The notes under the pieces: generated by a model
Told to the model about the DNA's origin: nothing
The model's database searches: none
Seen by the model: the letters and a program-made list of their open reading frames with translations, nothing else
Position numbers and translations under genes: made by a program
NCBI GenBank assembly: GCA_017397105.1
Contig: JAFQKF010000042.1
Location: 1 to 35,826 of the forward strand
Source of the DNA: Clostridia bacterium
GTDB taxonomy: Bacteria > Bacillota > Clostridia > Oscillospirales > Acutalibacteraceae
Length of the DNA stretch: 35,826 bases
Reading direction: 5' to 3'
Shown: piece by piece, positions 1 to 7,657 of the stretch
How positions within the stretch are numbered: position 1 is the first letter of the stretch
Layout of the letters: every line of letters starts with the position of its first letter

Positions 1-303
1 CGCCGAAACATCATAACCACGTGAAATGTAATCGGGGAAACCGGTAATAAAAACAATCTGCATACTGCTGTTCGTTTCACGGATTTTCTCGGCAAGCTCA
101 ATGCCGTCCATCGCCTTCATCTGAATATCAAGCAGAAGAATATCGAAGTTTTTATCTTCCTCATACTTGAAAAGAAACGCTTCCGCACTCGCAAAACCCG
201 AAATGTTTACGGCGGTTTTGGTTGCCTTTGCCCACTCCTGCGTGAGCGATGTCAGATATTCAATTTCAATCAGTTCATCATCGCACACAGCTATATTGAG
301 CAT
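1..303 (-). CDS. LytTR-type response regulator, receiver domain (partial, C-terminus outside window)
   Basis: Reading leftward from the ATG at 303-301, an open frame of 101 codons runs off the window edge. The protein begins MLNIAVCDDE, the typical receiver start with the acidic pair D8/D9. The phosphoacceptor is D59 in FDILLLDIQM, and the switch Thr lies in VFITG near residue 87. The short acidic N-terminus and the DYISRGYDV segment resemble AgrA/VirR-like regulators, which carry a LytTR DNA-binding domain after the receiver. That output domain is not visible, so the subfamily is inferred. A Shine-Dalgarno (AAAGGA) lies just upstream, with its own promoter at 337-365. A partner histidine kinase would be expected to the left, outside the window. 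Confidence 0.85.
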   Translation of the reverse strand, partial: MLNIAVCDDELIEIEYLTSLTQEWAKATKTAVNISGFASAEAFLFKYEEDKNFDILLLDIQMKAMDGIELAEKIRETNSSMQIVFITGFPDYISRGYDVSA

Positions 304-336
304 AGTAATCGTTCCTTTCGGTATGTTTGTAAAATA

Positions 337-365
337 ATTATACTATTTTCTACATAAAAAATCAA
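337..365 (-). promoter_or_regulatory. Promoter of the response regulator
   Basis: On the minus strand, TTGATT (365-360) and TATAAT (342-337) are separated by 17 bp, about 35 bases before the regulator start. This gives the regulator its own transcription independent of the TnpV gene upstream of it. Confidence 0.6.
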
Positions 366-417
366 TCCGAACAAAAATTATTGGCGATAGGAAATTTTCA
401 CCCTGCCTCCGTTTTCA

Positions 418-780
418 CTAGTTAAATACTATTTCACTATTTACAATTTCTCTTGCCCTTGCTTCAATATTTTGCATATGGCATATCCATTCCATTTGAT
501 TTTCTTCTTTCAGTTGCTCGGTTACACATTCTGCATGTTTCATCTGTTCAATAAGAGTATCAAACATCTGTTGTGCCTGATTTTCTACCTCGGCACAGTG
601 CTTATAAAGTTTGCCTTGAGTAAGCAGTGTTGTAAACAGCACTTTTTTATGTTTCAAAAGATAATCCTTGTGCATCATTCCCCATTTGCCTAGTCTGATA
701 TTTGTTTCTTCGGGCGGTAATACAAGGTTAGGAATATTGTAGTCTCCAACTCGTCTATAAGTGATATTTTTAGTTTTCAT
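418..780 (-). CDS. tnpV: TnpV-like transposon-encoded protein
   Basis: A 120-residue protein with the character of the TnpV family, small proteins carried by Clostridia mobilizable transposons and conjugative elements. Recognisable segments are the N-terminal YRRVGDYNIPNLVLPPE, then LGKWGMMHKDYLLKHK, TTLLTQGKLYKHCAEVE and EENQMEWICHMQNI, ending in EIVFN. The length is usual for the family. A Shine-Dalgarno (AAAGGAT) precedes the ATG. The molecular function of TnpV is not established. The gene is visibly more AT-rich than the chromosomal genes to its right. No integrase or transposase is visible beside it, so it is either the edge of an element extending left or a remnant. Confidence 0.85.
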   Translation of the reverse strand: MKTKNITYRRVGDYNIPNLVLPPEETNIRLGKWGMMHKDYLLKHKKVLFTTLLTQGKLYKHCAEVENQAQQMFDTLIEQMKHAECVTEQLKEENQMEWICHMQNIEARAREIVNSEIVFN

Positions 781-877
781 AGTATTTATCCTTTCTTTTT
801 ACTCTGTTTAAACAAGGTAGGGAGCGTAGAATACCATGTTTGAAGCCGGTTTTACTTATATTTTGAGTAAATCCCTT

Positions 878-916
878 ATGAACACCCGCACCATGCAAAA
901 ACGCACTTTTGTCTAA
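878..916 (+). CDS. Possible 12-codon leader peptide upstream of the MATE gene
   Basis: A short frame, ATG to TAA, encodes MNTRTMQKRTFV. Its last codons form the 5' arm of the intrinsic terminator at 897-935, and its stop codon lies in the terminator loop. This is the geometry of ribosome-mediated attenuation: a ribosome on the leader would block the hairpin and let transcription continue into the pump gene. No good Shine-Dalgarno is visible before the ATG, which is the main weakness. Treat it as a hypothesis. Confidence 0.3.
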   Translation: MNTRTMQKRTFV

Positions 917-935
917 TGACAAAGGTGCGTTTTTT
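897..935 (+). terminator. Intrinsic terminator or attenuator in the MATE leader
   Basis: AACGCACTTTTGTC pairs with GACAAAGGTGCGTT across a four-base loop, followed by a run of six T. It ends 28 bases before the MATE start, in a region where the left neighbour is divergent, so there is no obvious plus-strand gene for it to terminate. It therefore most likely acts as an attenuator of the MATE transcript, or is left over from a lost gene. Confidence 0.75.
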
Positions 936-963
936 GAATGATATTTTGATTGAGAGAAAAGAT

Positions 964-2286
964 ATGGATTTATTAAACGGTAACGTCATAAAGCTTTTTA
1001 TGAAGTTTCTTATCCCCGCAATCAGCAGTGCCATAGCTGTTGCGGCTTACAGCCTCATAGACACTATCGCAATCGGGCAAGGCGTTGGCGCAGACGGCAC
1101 GGCAGCGTGCGCTATTCTTCTGCCGGTGTTTTCAATTGCAAGCTTCATAGGCCTTTTATGCGGCATAGGCGGTTGTGTTTTAAAAAGCCGGGCAAAGGGT
1201 CAGGGAAATGAAGAAAAAGCAAACGCTTACTTCACCGCCGCAACAGTTCTTGTGGGCATAATAACCGCTGTTGTGTGGGTAGCAGGCACGCTGACGCAAG
1301 AGGATTTATACAGAGCGTGCGGCGCTGACGAGATACTGCTTCTCTATACGGCAGAATACGGAATCCGGATTTTTGCCTGCCTGCCATCGTTTGTTCTTAC
1401 GACTTTTTTAGGTGCGTTTATCCGCACGGACGGTGCTCCCCGTTTCGTTATGTACTGCACTATGATTGGCGGTGTTATAAACGTTATAGGAGATTGGCTG
1501 TTTGTGTTTCCTCTTAAAATGGGCATGGCAGGCGCAGCAATAGCAACCGTTCTGGGCTCGATAGTTCAGACCGCTTTGCTTATTGCATTTATTCTGCGCA
1601 AGAAAACGTCGTTAAAATTTGTAAAACCGCACAAATGGTTTCCGGCAATAAAAAAAATCATAGCTGTGGGATTCGGCTCAGGCTTCGGTTCATTATCACT
1701 TATTGCAATATCTTTCATTGCAAACAATCAGATTATGAAATACTGCGGTGCACCGGCCCTTGCTTTATACGGTGTGCTTGGCACGGTATCAGCGCTGTTC
1801 CTGAGCATTTTTTCAGGTGTCGGCCAAGCCGCACAGCCCATTATATCTGAAAACTACGGCGCCGGAAATCACGAGCGCTGCCGTGAAACGGAGCATCTCG
1901 GAATAAAAACCGCGCTTTTGCTGGGAACTGTGTTTGCGATTGCGTGCATAGCCTTCCCTGTTCAGATTACGGGAATTTTCATGAAGATGACGCCTGAGGT
2001 TGCAGAAATAACACCCTACATTCTGAGGGTTTATTCTCTTTCCTTCGTGCCGTTGGCACTCAACACTTTTGCCACTTATTATTTGCAATCCGTTACGCTT
2101 TCCAGGATGGCATCCGTCATTTCAACCGCAAGAGGGCTTGTGCTCAACGGTCTGTTTCTGTATATCTTCCCTCTGTTCATGGGAGGAAACGGAATATGGT
2201 GGGCAGTATTCTTTGCAGAAGCAGCAACTGCAGTAATCAGCGTTACCTATTTATTGATTCAACACAAAAATTTCAGCCTCCAATGA
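964..2286 (+). CDS. MATE family multidrug efflux transporter
   Basis: A 440-residue, about 12-helix membrane protein beginning MDLLNGNVIKLFMKFLIPAIS, the usual N-terminus of Clostridia MATE pumps. MATE proteins export cationic drugs and dyes using Na+ or H+ gradients. Family-like segments include YSLIDTIAIGQGVG in the first repeat half and LALYGVLGTVSALFLSIFSGVGQAAQPIISENYGAG in the second. A longer frame opens at 916, but that ATG lies in the loop of the terminator and has no ribosome site. The ATG at 964 follows a weak GAGAG and matches the usual family start. The TnpV gene to the left raises the possibility that this is mobile-element cargo. The terminator at 2294-2337 closes the unit. Confidence 0.88.
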   Translation: MDLLNGNVIKLFMKFLIPAISSAIAVAAYSLIDTIAIGQGVGADGTAACAILLPVFSIASFIGLLCGIGGCVLKSRAKGQGNEEKANAYFTAATVLVGIITAVVWVAGTLTQEDLYRACGADEILLLYTAEYGIRIFACLPSFVLTTFLGAFIRTDGAPRFVMYCTMIGGVINVIGDWLFVFPLKMGMAGAAIATVLGSIVQTALLIAFILRKKTSLKFVKPHKWFPAIKKIIAVGFGSGFGSLSLIAISFIANNQIMKYCGAPALALYGVLGTVSALFLSIFSGVGQAAQPIISENYGAGNHERCRETEHLGIKTALLLGTVFAIACIAFPVQITGIFMKMTPEVAEITPYILRVYSLSFVPLALNTFATYYLQSVTLSRMASVISTARGLVLNGLFLYIFPLFMGGNGIWWAVFFAEAATAVISVTYLLIQHKNFSLQ

Positions 2287-2293
2287 CAACAAA

Positions 2294-2337
2294 AAATCCG
2301 AACCTTATCTTCAGTAAAGAAGACGGGTTCGGATTTT
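2294..2337. terminator. Bidirectional terminator between the convergent MATE and hydrolase-like genes
   Basis: AAATCCGAACC pairs with GGTTCGGATTT around a loop of about 20 bases, flanked by A and T runs. It lies directly after the MATE stop and ahead of the convergent gene's stop at 2381. Confidence 0.8.
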
Positions 2338-2380
2338 ATTTGTTTTATCGGAGTTTTATAATTTTCTGCAAATCAGAACA

Positions 2381-4057
2381 TTATTGCTGAACTTCACCGC
2401 TGTTTGCATTTTCCTGAATAAATTCAATAAAGAGCTTGAACCAGCGTACAAATGAATTGATTGCAACTCTGATCTTATCAAAAATTGTTTTAGGTGTATA
2501 AACGTCGGGGTCTGCATCCCAGAACTCTGTGTTGCAGTTTTCCTCAGTCATCGGGAAAAGTAAATCCTCTTCAGTATTATATACCATGAACTGTGAATAC
2601 GGGAAGTCGTCAAAGGTCAGCTGTCTGTCAGAAGAGCAAATGTCATAAAGCATCTTCAGCTCGTATGTAGTCCAGTTGGAATGGCTTGAGCCCTTGATAA
2701 ACCAGGTAAGATCAGGGAACAGACAGGTGGAAGCGTCAATCTGTTTATCGGGAGAAATATACTTACCCTTACCTTCCGCTACTCTCTTGGCGATATAATC
2801 ATCCGAAAGAGTTTCATAAACGCTCGATGTTGTTGCACCGAAGGATGAACGCTCAACGGAAGCGAACTGGTCACCAATCTTATCAGCGCTTGCGCAGATG
2901 GGGATTATCTGATAACCGTACTTGGAAATGATACCCAAGTTAGCGCCGCCGTCCTTGATTGCCTTAAGGAGTTCGGGGATTCTCTGACGAACTTCTCTGT
3001 CATAATTATCAAGCTTTGCGATAAGACCTGCATATTCTTTTCTCTTTTCGCTGCCTTCTTCACCGAAAACGTAATACTTTGCGTCTTCATAGTCCTCGGG
3101 AGAAACGCATGCCCAATAGTTAGGCCATGTATAGAAGGTTGAAAGAGCAAGAGCAGAGGTTACGCCCTCAACAAGTTTGTCGTAGAAAATATTCTCGGTA
3201 GTACTGATAACACCTTCAAGGAGACCGGTCTGAACAAGCATATCGATGGTTTCCATAATGAAATCATCAATGCTGAACATTCCGAGGCCTTCAACGTCCT
3301 TAAGAATTCTCATAAGAGCGGGAGGAGCAATGTCAAACTTTGCGCAGATAACCTCACTGAGGATTTCAGCGCCGCCCGCAACGCTGCCGTCAATGCCGAC
3401 ACCCTGAATATCTCCAACACCGTACTTTGAAACGTAAGCAAGGAAAACGTTGGTGCCGAGGCAGGTTGCCGTAACGCCGACCTTTTCACAACCGGTTGAT
3501 GCTTTCAGATCCTGAATGTACTCGTGGAAGAGATCTGCTGATTCCATGGGATCCAATCTCCAGTCATAATAGAACCAGTAATCAATCCATGAATAATAAC
3601 CCTTTGCACCTTTTCTGTCATTATGTCTTTTATCTTCCATTTCAAGCTTGCGGGCCTCAGACAAGCCGGAGCCGTTTGGAACGTTTCCGTCTTTATCAAG
3701 CAAGGAATTGGCGAAGATTTTGCCGATTTCGGTTTCAAGACCTTCATAAAGGTCATCCCAGCTGTTCAGAGCCAGACCCTTTGCAAGAGCGGGCAAAAGA
3801 GTTTCTGCCATTGATTTGTACAGCTCGCTGTTGTCTGTACCGCCTTCTTCAGTGTTGTTGCTTGAGAAAAGCTTTGTCAGATCATTGTAATGGAATATTT
3901 TATTTCCCTCAGCATCATACAATGCCTCACCGTCACCCGAAATACGGATAACGGGAATCTGACTCTGGGTTTCATCAATGTTTACCCATGAAAAAGCGGG
4001 CAGCATAAAGCTGAGCACGAGAACTACTGCCAGTAAAATTGAAATTACTTTTTTCAT
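2381..4057 (-). CDS. Secreted alpha/beta-hydrolase-like protein with Cys at the nucleophile position
   Basis: A 558-residue protein with a Sec signal peptide (residues 1-23, MKKVISILLAVVLVLSFMLP then AFS). The central part resembles lecithin:cholesterol acyltransferase/lipase-like alpha/beta hydrolases: YYDWRLDP, then a helix, GCEKVGVTATCLGTNVF at about residues 189-204, and IDGSVAGGAE. The position where Ser is expected in the nucleophile elbow is occupied by C199 (TCLGT instead of HSxGG). It may be a Cys-nucleophile enzyme or a non-catalytic relative. A late TEEDLLFP segment could carry the acid residue; I cannot identify the His with confidence. The start is well supported by an AGGAG site and the promoter at 4103-4131. 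It is monocistronic, facing away from the small membrane genes to its right. Confidence 0.55.
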   Translation of the reverse strand: MKKVISILLAVVLVLSFMLPAFSWVNIDETQSQIPVIRISGDGEALYDAEGNKIFHYNDLTKLFSSNNTEEGGTDNSELYKSMAETLLPALAKGLALNSWDDLYEGLETEIGKIFANSLLDKDGNVPNGSGLSEARKLEMEDKRHNDRKGAKGYYSWIDYWFYYDWRLDPMESADLFHEYIQDLKASTGCEKVGVTATCLGTNVFLAYVSKYGVGDIQGVGIDGSVAGGAEILSEVICAKFDIAPPALMRILKDVEGLGMFSIDDFIMETIDMLVQTGLLEGVISTTENIFYDKLVEGVTSALALSTFYTWPNYWACVSPEDYEDAKYYVFGEEGSEKRKEYAGLIAKLDNYDREVRQRIPELLKAIKDGGANLGIISKYGYQIIPICASADKIGDQFASVERSSFGATTSSVYETLSDDYIAKRVAEGKGKYISPDKQIDASTCLFPDLTWFIKGSSHSNWTTYELKMLYDICSSDRQLTFDDFPYSQFMVYNTEEDLLFPMTEENCNTEFWDADPDVYTPKTIFDKIRVAINSFVRWFKLFIEFIQENANSGEVQQ

Positions 4058-4102
4058 TTCTGTTCCTCTCTCCTTTTATAATTATTTTTAAATATCCACC
4101 GT

Positions 4103-4131
4103 ATTATACAGTAAAGCTTCGCTTTTGTCAA
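4103..4131 (-). promoter_or_regulatory. Promoter of the secreted hydrolase-like gene
   Basis: On the minus strand, a perfect TTGACA (4131-4126) and a perfect TATAAT (4108-4103) are separated by 17 bp, implying strong constitutive expression. Confidence 0.85.
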
Positions 4132-4147
4132 TGCTTTTACTTTTTTG

Positions 4148-4176
4148 TTGAAAAACGCAGACCTGTATGGTACAAT
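4148..4176 (+). promoter_or_regulatory. Promoter of the small membrane-protein pair
   Basis: TTGAAA (4148-4153), a 17-bp spacer and TACAAT (4171-4176) lie 34 bases before the TTG start of the first gene. It is divergent from the promoter at 4103-4131. Confidence 0.75.
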
Positions 4177-4209
4177 TATCCCGACAGTTTCACAAGGGAG
4201 GTCGGTTTA

Positions 4210-4488
4210 TTGAAGAAAATCCGCATAGCTTCGCTGATTCTTTTTGTTATCACAACCGTCATAAGCATCGACTTGCTTTTTAATCTTCTCGGCAATATTG
4301 ACCCTGCAAAAAACGACGGACTCGGGATGTTCAGCATCATCATTCCCGGTCACGTTTATTTCGGGGACAGTCTGTGGTCGCTTGAAAGGTTTTATGATGC
4401 CTTTGTAACCAGCGCCCTTGTATCCCTTGCAGTATTTATTGAAAACATTATTCTGTCAATTATCGCTATTGCGAAAAGCGAAAAATAA
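4210..4488 (+). CDS. Small membrane protein, function unknown (TTG start)
   Basis: A 92-residue protein with two hydrophobic segments (about residues 5-27 and 65-88) flanking an outside loop that includes GHVYFGDSLWSLERFY. I do not recognise the family. The open frame extends upstream to 4039, but that part overlaps the promoters. The TTG at 4210 has an AAGGGAGG ribosome site at 4194-4201 with an 8-base gap, so it is the real start. Only 12 bases separate it from the next gene, which also has a good ribosome site, so the two form a small operon. Confidence 0.75.
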   Translation: MKKIRIASLILFVITTVISIDLLFNLLGNIDPAKNDGLGMFSIIIPGHVYFGDSLWSLERFYDAFVTSALVSLAVFIENIILSIIAIAKSEK

Positions 4489-4500
4489 AAGGAGATTTTT

Positions 4501-4917
4501 ATGGAATTATTCAAACAAATCTGGTTCGCTGACCCTTACTCCGCTTTTGCGGTAATCTGCCTTATCGGATATTTCTTCGGCATGGCAATCGTTTTCATCA
4601 CAAACCCCATCAAAAATGCCGAGAGTTTCTCCGTAAAGCCTGTTGACAACGCAGGCAAAACGGAAATCCGTGTCTATTACGGCGGAATATCCTTTGCTCT
4701 GGGCGCATTTCTGCTTTTCCTGACCGTATCACTCGGCACTGCCTTTTATTCACTCGTTGGCGGTTTATTCTTCGCAACAACCGTTTTCGTTACAAGAACG
4801 GTTTTCCTCTGCGTTGACAAGGGCTGGAAATGCCCCTACACCAAGCTTGCAATCCCTGCAGAGGGTTTCTTTGTAATCGCTCTCTGGACCTGCTTCATTC
4901 TCTCAAAAACTCACTGA
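4501..4917 (+). CDS. DUF4345-like integral membrane protein
   Basis: A 138-residue protein with four predicted transmembrane helices. The segment EIRVYYGGISFALGAFLLFL resembles the conserved centre of DUF4345 proteins, which have no known function. The start ATG follows AAAGGAGATTTTT, a good ribosome site. It is the second gene of a two-gene unit with the 92-residue membrane protein and is followed by a clear terminator. The family call rests on that one motif and the topology. Confidence 0.6.
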   Translation: MELFKQIWFADPYSAFAVICLIGYFFGMAIVFITNPIKNAESFSVKPVDNAGKTEIRVYYGGISFALGAFLLFLTVSLGTAFYSLVGGLFFATTVFVTRTVFLCVDKGWKCPYTKLAIPAEGFFVIALWTCFILSKTH

Positions 4918-4928
4918 ACACAATTCTA

Positions 4929-4972
4929 AAGGCTGTATCGGCAACTGTCAGGTGCTGATACAGCCTTATTTT
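4929..4972. terminator. Terminator between convergent genes
   Basis: AAGGCTGTATCGGCA pairs with TGCTGATACAGCCTT around a nine-base loop, followed by ATTTTTA. It closes the small membrane operon and touches the stop codon of the convergent symporter gene. Confidence 0.8.
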
Positions 4973-6417
4973 TATGCATTGATTTTTTCTTCTTTTTGCG
5001 CCATGAGCTCTCTTCGTTTTTTAAGCTCCGATTCAATGAAAGCCCTTTGCTCCTTATCGTCCTTGACAAACATAATAACGATAACGTAAAGAATCTGACC
5101 GATAACGGGGCCGAGCATGAAAATGGGCCACTGCCATTTCATATAAAGAGGACCCTGCTGGTGATTCTTGAGCGAGCCGTCATACTTAATCCAATCAAGT
5201 ATAAGACCGCTGAGCAGGAGATTTACAGCTGAAGCAATCTTGGTAATGAAGTTCTGAATCGAGAACGAAATGCCTTCCGTGCGTTTACCCGTTTTGTACT
5301 CAACATAATCAATGGAGTCACTGGTAAGCGAACGGTGAGCAACGTCCATCATATTTGAAGGAATTGCAACTATCGCCATGAGAGCGCAGACAACGTAAAT
5401 GGCGCCAACGCTTTCAAATCCGACGAAATAGCTGATTGTTCTGAGCACAATGGAGATACCCTGCGCAATGATGAGAATCCTCTTCATTCCACCAACCTTA
5501 TCCGAAATCTTGGTGGCAAAGAAAATAGCAATGGCACCGGGAGCCCCCATAAGAATGCCGTAAACAACCTGAGAAGTACCGCCGTCAAAGCTTGCAAAGC
5601 CGAAATCGAAGCTCTCTCTGCTTTCAAAGAAATATGCCCAGGGCAGAAGCGAAGAGGTAACGCTGCTGAGGAATCTTGCAAGAGAAATAAGAAGCAGCGT
5701 TTTATTATGCCTGAGAACAAAAATCGCCTCAAATATACTTTCGTTGGTTTTGGGTGTTTCCACCATCTCCTTCATGGAGTGAGCGGACATTGATAACAGC
5801 TCGCCGCCAAGGCCGAAAACAAGAGCAAACACGGCAAAAACAGTAACGTCATCCCAGCCGAACGTTCCCGATACAAAGGAGCGTATCATCTGAAACGCAC
5901 CCGCGATAATCGAGCCTGCGCCTGCGCCGATTGTTACCCACTGCGAAACCTTGGCACGTTCCTTTGAACTGGGTGACGACACGGCAACCATTCCCCACAG
6001 AGCAACGTCCTGCACGGAATAAAACAAATCCCAGAGCAGATACTCAACAAAAATCAGCACAACAGTCGCCATAGGACTCAGGCCGAAATTGATGAACATA
6101 AGCGCCGAAAGGATGCCGATAACCGGCGGCAGATAAACAAGATACGGGCGAAGCTTTTCGCCGTTTTTAAATCTGTGCTTGTCAACCATAGCGCCGATAA
6201 TGGGATCGTTTACGGAATCCCACGCTCTGGTAATACTCGTTATGTAGCCAACCGTTTTAGGCGCTATTTTAAGCACTGAAGCACAGTAATAAAACAACCA
6301 GCCTGAAATATAACTGTAAGTCATATTCTGGCCTGCAAGACCGACAGCGTAAGAAAAAAGATTCTTCGTTTTTACGTATCCGCCTTCATCCGGTATAACA
6401 CGGGGTTCATTTGACAT
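4972..6417 (-). CDS. GPH-family (MelB-like) sugar:cation symporter
   Basis: A 481-residue, 12-helix MFS_2-type transporter. The N-terminal region has KNLFSYAVGLAGQNMTYSYISGWL and the diagnostic helix-2 segment ITRAWDSVNDPIIGAMVDKHRF, whose Asp residues bind the coupling cation in MelB. GEKLRPYL follows, as is usual in this family. These proteins import glycosides, pentosides or hexuronides with Na+ or H+. The substrate cannot be read from the sequence and no glycosidase is adjacent, though GH5 and GH38 enzymes occur elsewhere in the window. The gene has its own promoter at 6455-6484 with a palindrome overlapping the -35 box, so it is probably controlled by a repressor. Confidence 0.85.
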   Translation of the reverse strand: MSNEPRVIPDEGGYVKTKNLFSYAVGLAGQNMTYSYISGWLFYYCASVLKIAPKTVGYITSITRAWDSVNDPIIGAMVDKHRFKNGEKLRPYLVYLPPVIGILSALMFINFGLSPMATVVLIFVEYLLWDLFYSVQDVALWGMVAVSSPSSKERAKVSQWVTIGAGAGSIIAGAFQMIRSFVSGTFGWDDVTVFAVFALVFGLGGELLSMSAHSMKEMVETPKTNESIFEAIFVLRHNKTLLLISLARFLSSVTSSLLPWAYFFESRESFDFGFASFDGGTSQVVYGILMGAPGAIAIFFATKISDKVGGMKRILIIAQGISIVLRTISYFVGFESVGAIYVVCALMAIVAIPSNMMDVAHRSLTSDSIDYVEYKTGKRTEGISFSIQNFITKIASAVNLLLSGLILDWIKYDGSLKNHQQGPLYMKWQWPIFMLGPVIGQILYVIVIMFVKDDKEQRAFIESELKKRRELMAQKEEKINA

Positions 6418-6454
6418 AGAATCAGACCTTTCCCGATTACTTTATTGTTAATTG

Positions 6455-6484
6455 ATTATACCATATATTCTCTGCTTTTTTCAA
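6455..6484 (-). promoter_or_regulatory. Promoter of the GPH symporter
   Basis: On the minus strand, TTGAAA (6484-6479) and TATAAT (6460-6455) are separated by 18 bp. The -35 box lies inside the inverted repeat at 6471-6489. Confidence 0.75.
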
Positions 6485-6489
6485 GCAGA
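6471..6489. promoter_or_regulatory. Inverted repeat overlapping the symporter -35 box (candidate operator)
   Basis: A perfect 7-bp inverted repeat (TCTGCTT and AAGCAGA) with a 5-bp spacer covers the -35 element. This is a plausible operator for a repressor, but no cognate regulator can be named. Confidence 0.4.
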
Positions 6490-6542
6490 TGCATACTAAC
6501 TGTCATTTTATCCAAAAACAAACTTATATATTTATATACACC

Positions 6543-7613
6543 TTACAAATCTTTTTCCATTCTTTTCATTTTTCGGCGGGTGCGGTTAAGATGCCGTTCA
6601 AAGCTTCCGCTCGTTATGAATTCCGCAAGCACATACTGGTCAAGCACAGGAACCGTGCAGGAGTTATGCCCCAGCCTTTCATCGTATATTTTCATAAGCT
6701 CTTCGGACAAAATCATGTATCCCATTCTCATTGACGGAGAAAGACTCCTTGAAAAAGTATTCATGTAAATTACACGTTGATTCTTATCAAGAGAATAAAG
6801 AGATTCAATCGGATTGCCGGGCATAAAAAACTCGCTTTCAAAGTCATCCTCAACTATATAGCCCGAGCTCTTCTTTGCCCAACCGAGGTATTCGCATCTT
6901 TTGGAAAAGCTTGCGGTAGCACCTGACGGATAACTGTGAAACGGTGTAACGTGAAGCACGTCCATATCAGCTTTTTCAAGGCACGAGCTTTCAATTCCGT
7001 CCGCTCCCATTTTAAGCTTTACCGTCTTTACACCTGCCGCAGTGTATACCGCTTCAATCTGACGGTATGACGGATCCTCAATCCCGAACACCTTATCCAT
7101 GCCCAGAATCTTTACAACGGATTCATAAAGCTGCTCTGAGCCCGATCCGATAATTATACTTTCGGGCTGAGCAAGCATACTTCTGTAACGCAGAAGATAC
7201 TCTGAAATCGCATTTCTCAGCACGGCACACCCCTTATTGGGAGATTTTTCAAAAAGCCTTTCGCCGTTATCAGCAATAACCTTACGGATTGTTTTAAACC
7301 ACACCGAGTATTCAAAATCTGTTTTTTCACCCGAAGACTCATCTTCAAGCAAAACAAGAGGCGAAACAGCCGCAGACTCTGACGGTGCATAAAAATCCGA
7401 TGCAGCATTAACGTAATAACCGCTGCGCTCCCTTGCTGTAATGAACCCCTCATCAGCAAGCCTTCTGTATGCCGCCTCAACTGTAACGGTGCTGCACCCT
7501 GCTTTATCGGCAGCAACACGCTTTGAGGGTAAGCGCTCATTTGCCTTATATTCACCGCTTATTATTTTTCTCTTTTCCCTGCGGTAAAGCTCCAAATATT
7601 TTTTATCAGCCAT
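6543..7613 (-). CDS. MocR/PdxR-like GntR-aminotransferase fusion regulator, C-terminally short and lacking the PLP lysine
   Basis: A 356-residue protein. Residues 1-70 are a GntR winged helix (KRKIISGEYKANERLPSKR and VEAAYRRLADEGFI). Residues from about 100 are a fold-type-I aminotransferase-like domain with TPFHSYPSG (223-231) and EDDFESEF (255-262). MocR proteins are usually about 460-480 residues; this one stops after HLNRTRRKMKRMEKDL, so about 100 residues of the C-terminal small domain are missing, and no remnant follows. The PLP-binding Lys in the usual TFSKxLxPxxRxGY motif is R289 here (NTFSRSLSPSMRMGY). It diverges from a pyridoxal kinase gene, so a PdxR-like role in vitamin B6 salvage is likely. 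A good AAAAAAGGAG lies 16 bases before the ATG, farther than usual, with no better start in frame. Confidence 0.8.
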   Translation of the reverse strand: MADKKYLELYRREKRKIISGEYKANERLPSKRVAADKAGCSTVTVEAAYRRLADEGFITARERSGYYVNAASDFYAPSESAAVSPLVLLEDESSGEKTDFEYSVWFKTIRKVIADNGERLFEKSPNKGCAVLRNAISEYLLRYRSMLAQPESIIIGSGSEQLYESVVKILGMDKVFGIEDPSYRQIEAVYTAAGVKTVKLKMGADGIESSCLEKADMDVLHVTPFHSYPSGATASFSKRCEYLGWAKKSSGYIVEDDFESEFFMPGNPIESLYSLDKNQRVIYMNTFSRSLSPSMRMGYMILSEELMKIYDERLGHNSCTVPVLDQYVLAEFITSGSFERHLNRTRRKMKRMEKDL

Positions 7614-7657
7614 CTGGTTATATAAAATTCTCCTTTTTTGACTATTTAAACATCACC

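Noticed and set aside
916-963. Upstream ATG at 916 as the MATE start
   Set aside because: It lies in the loop of an intrinsic terminator without a ribosome site. The ATG at 964 gives the usual MATE N-terminus.
3496-3951. A 151-codon plus-strand frame inside the secreted hydrolase-like gene
   Set aside because: His/Cys/Arg-rich shadow translation with no start signals. The minus-strand gene has a signal peptide, promoter and ribosome site.
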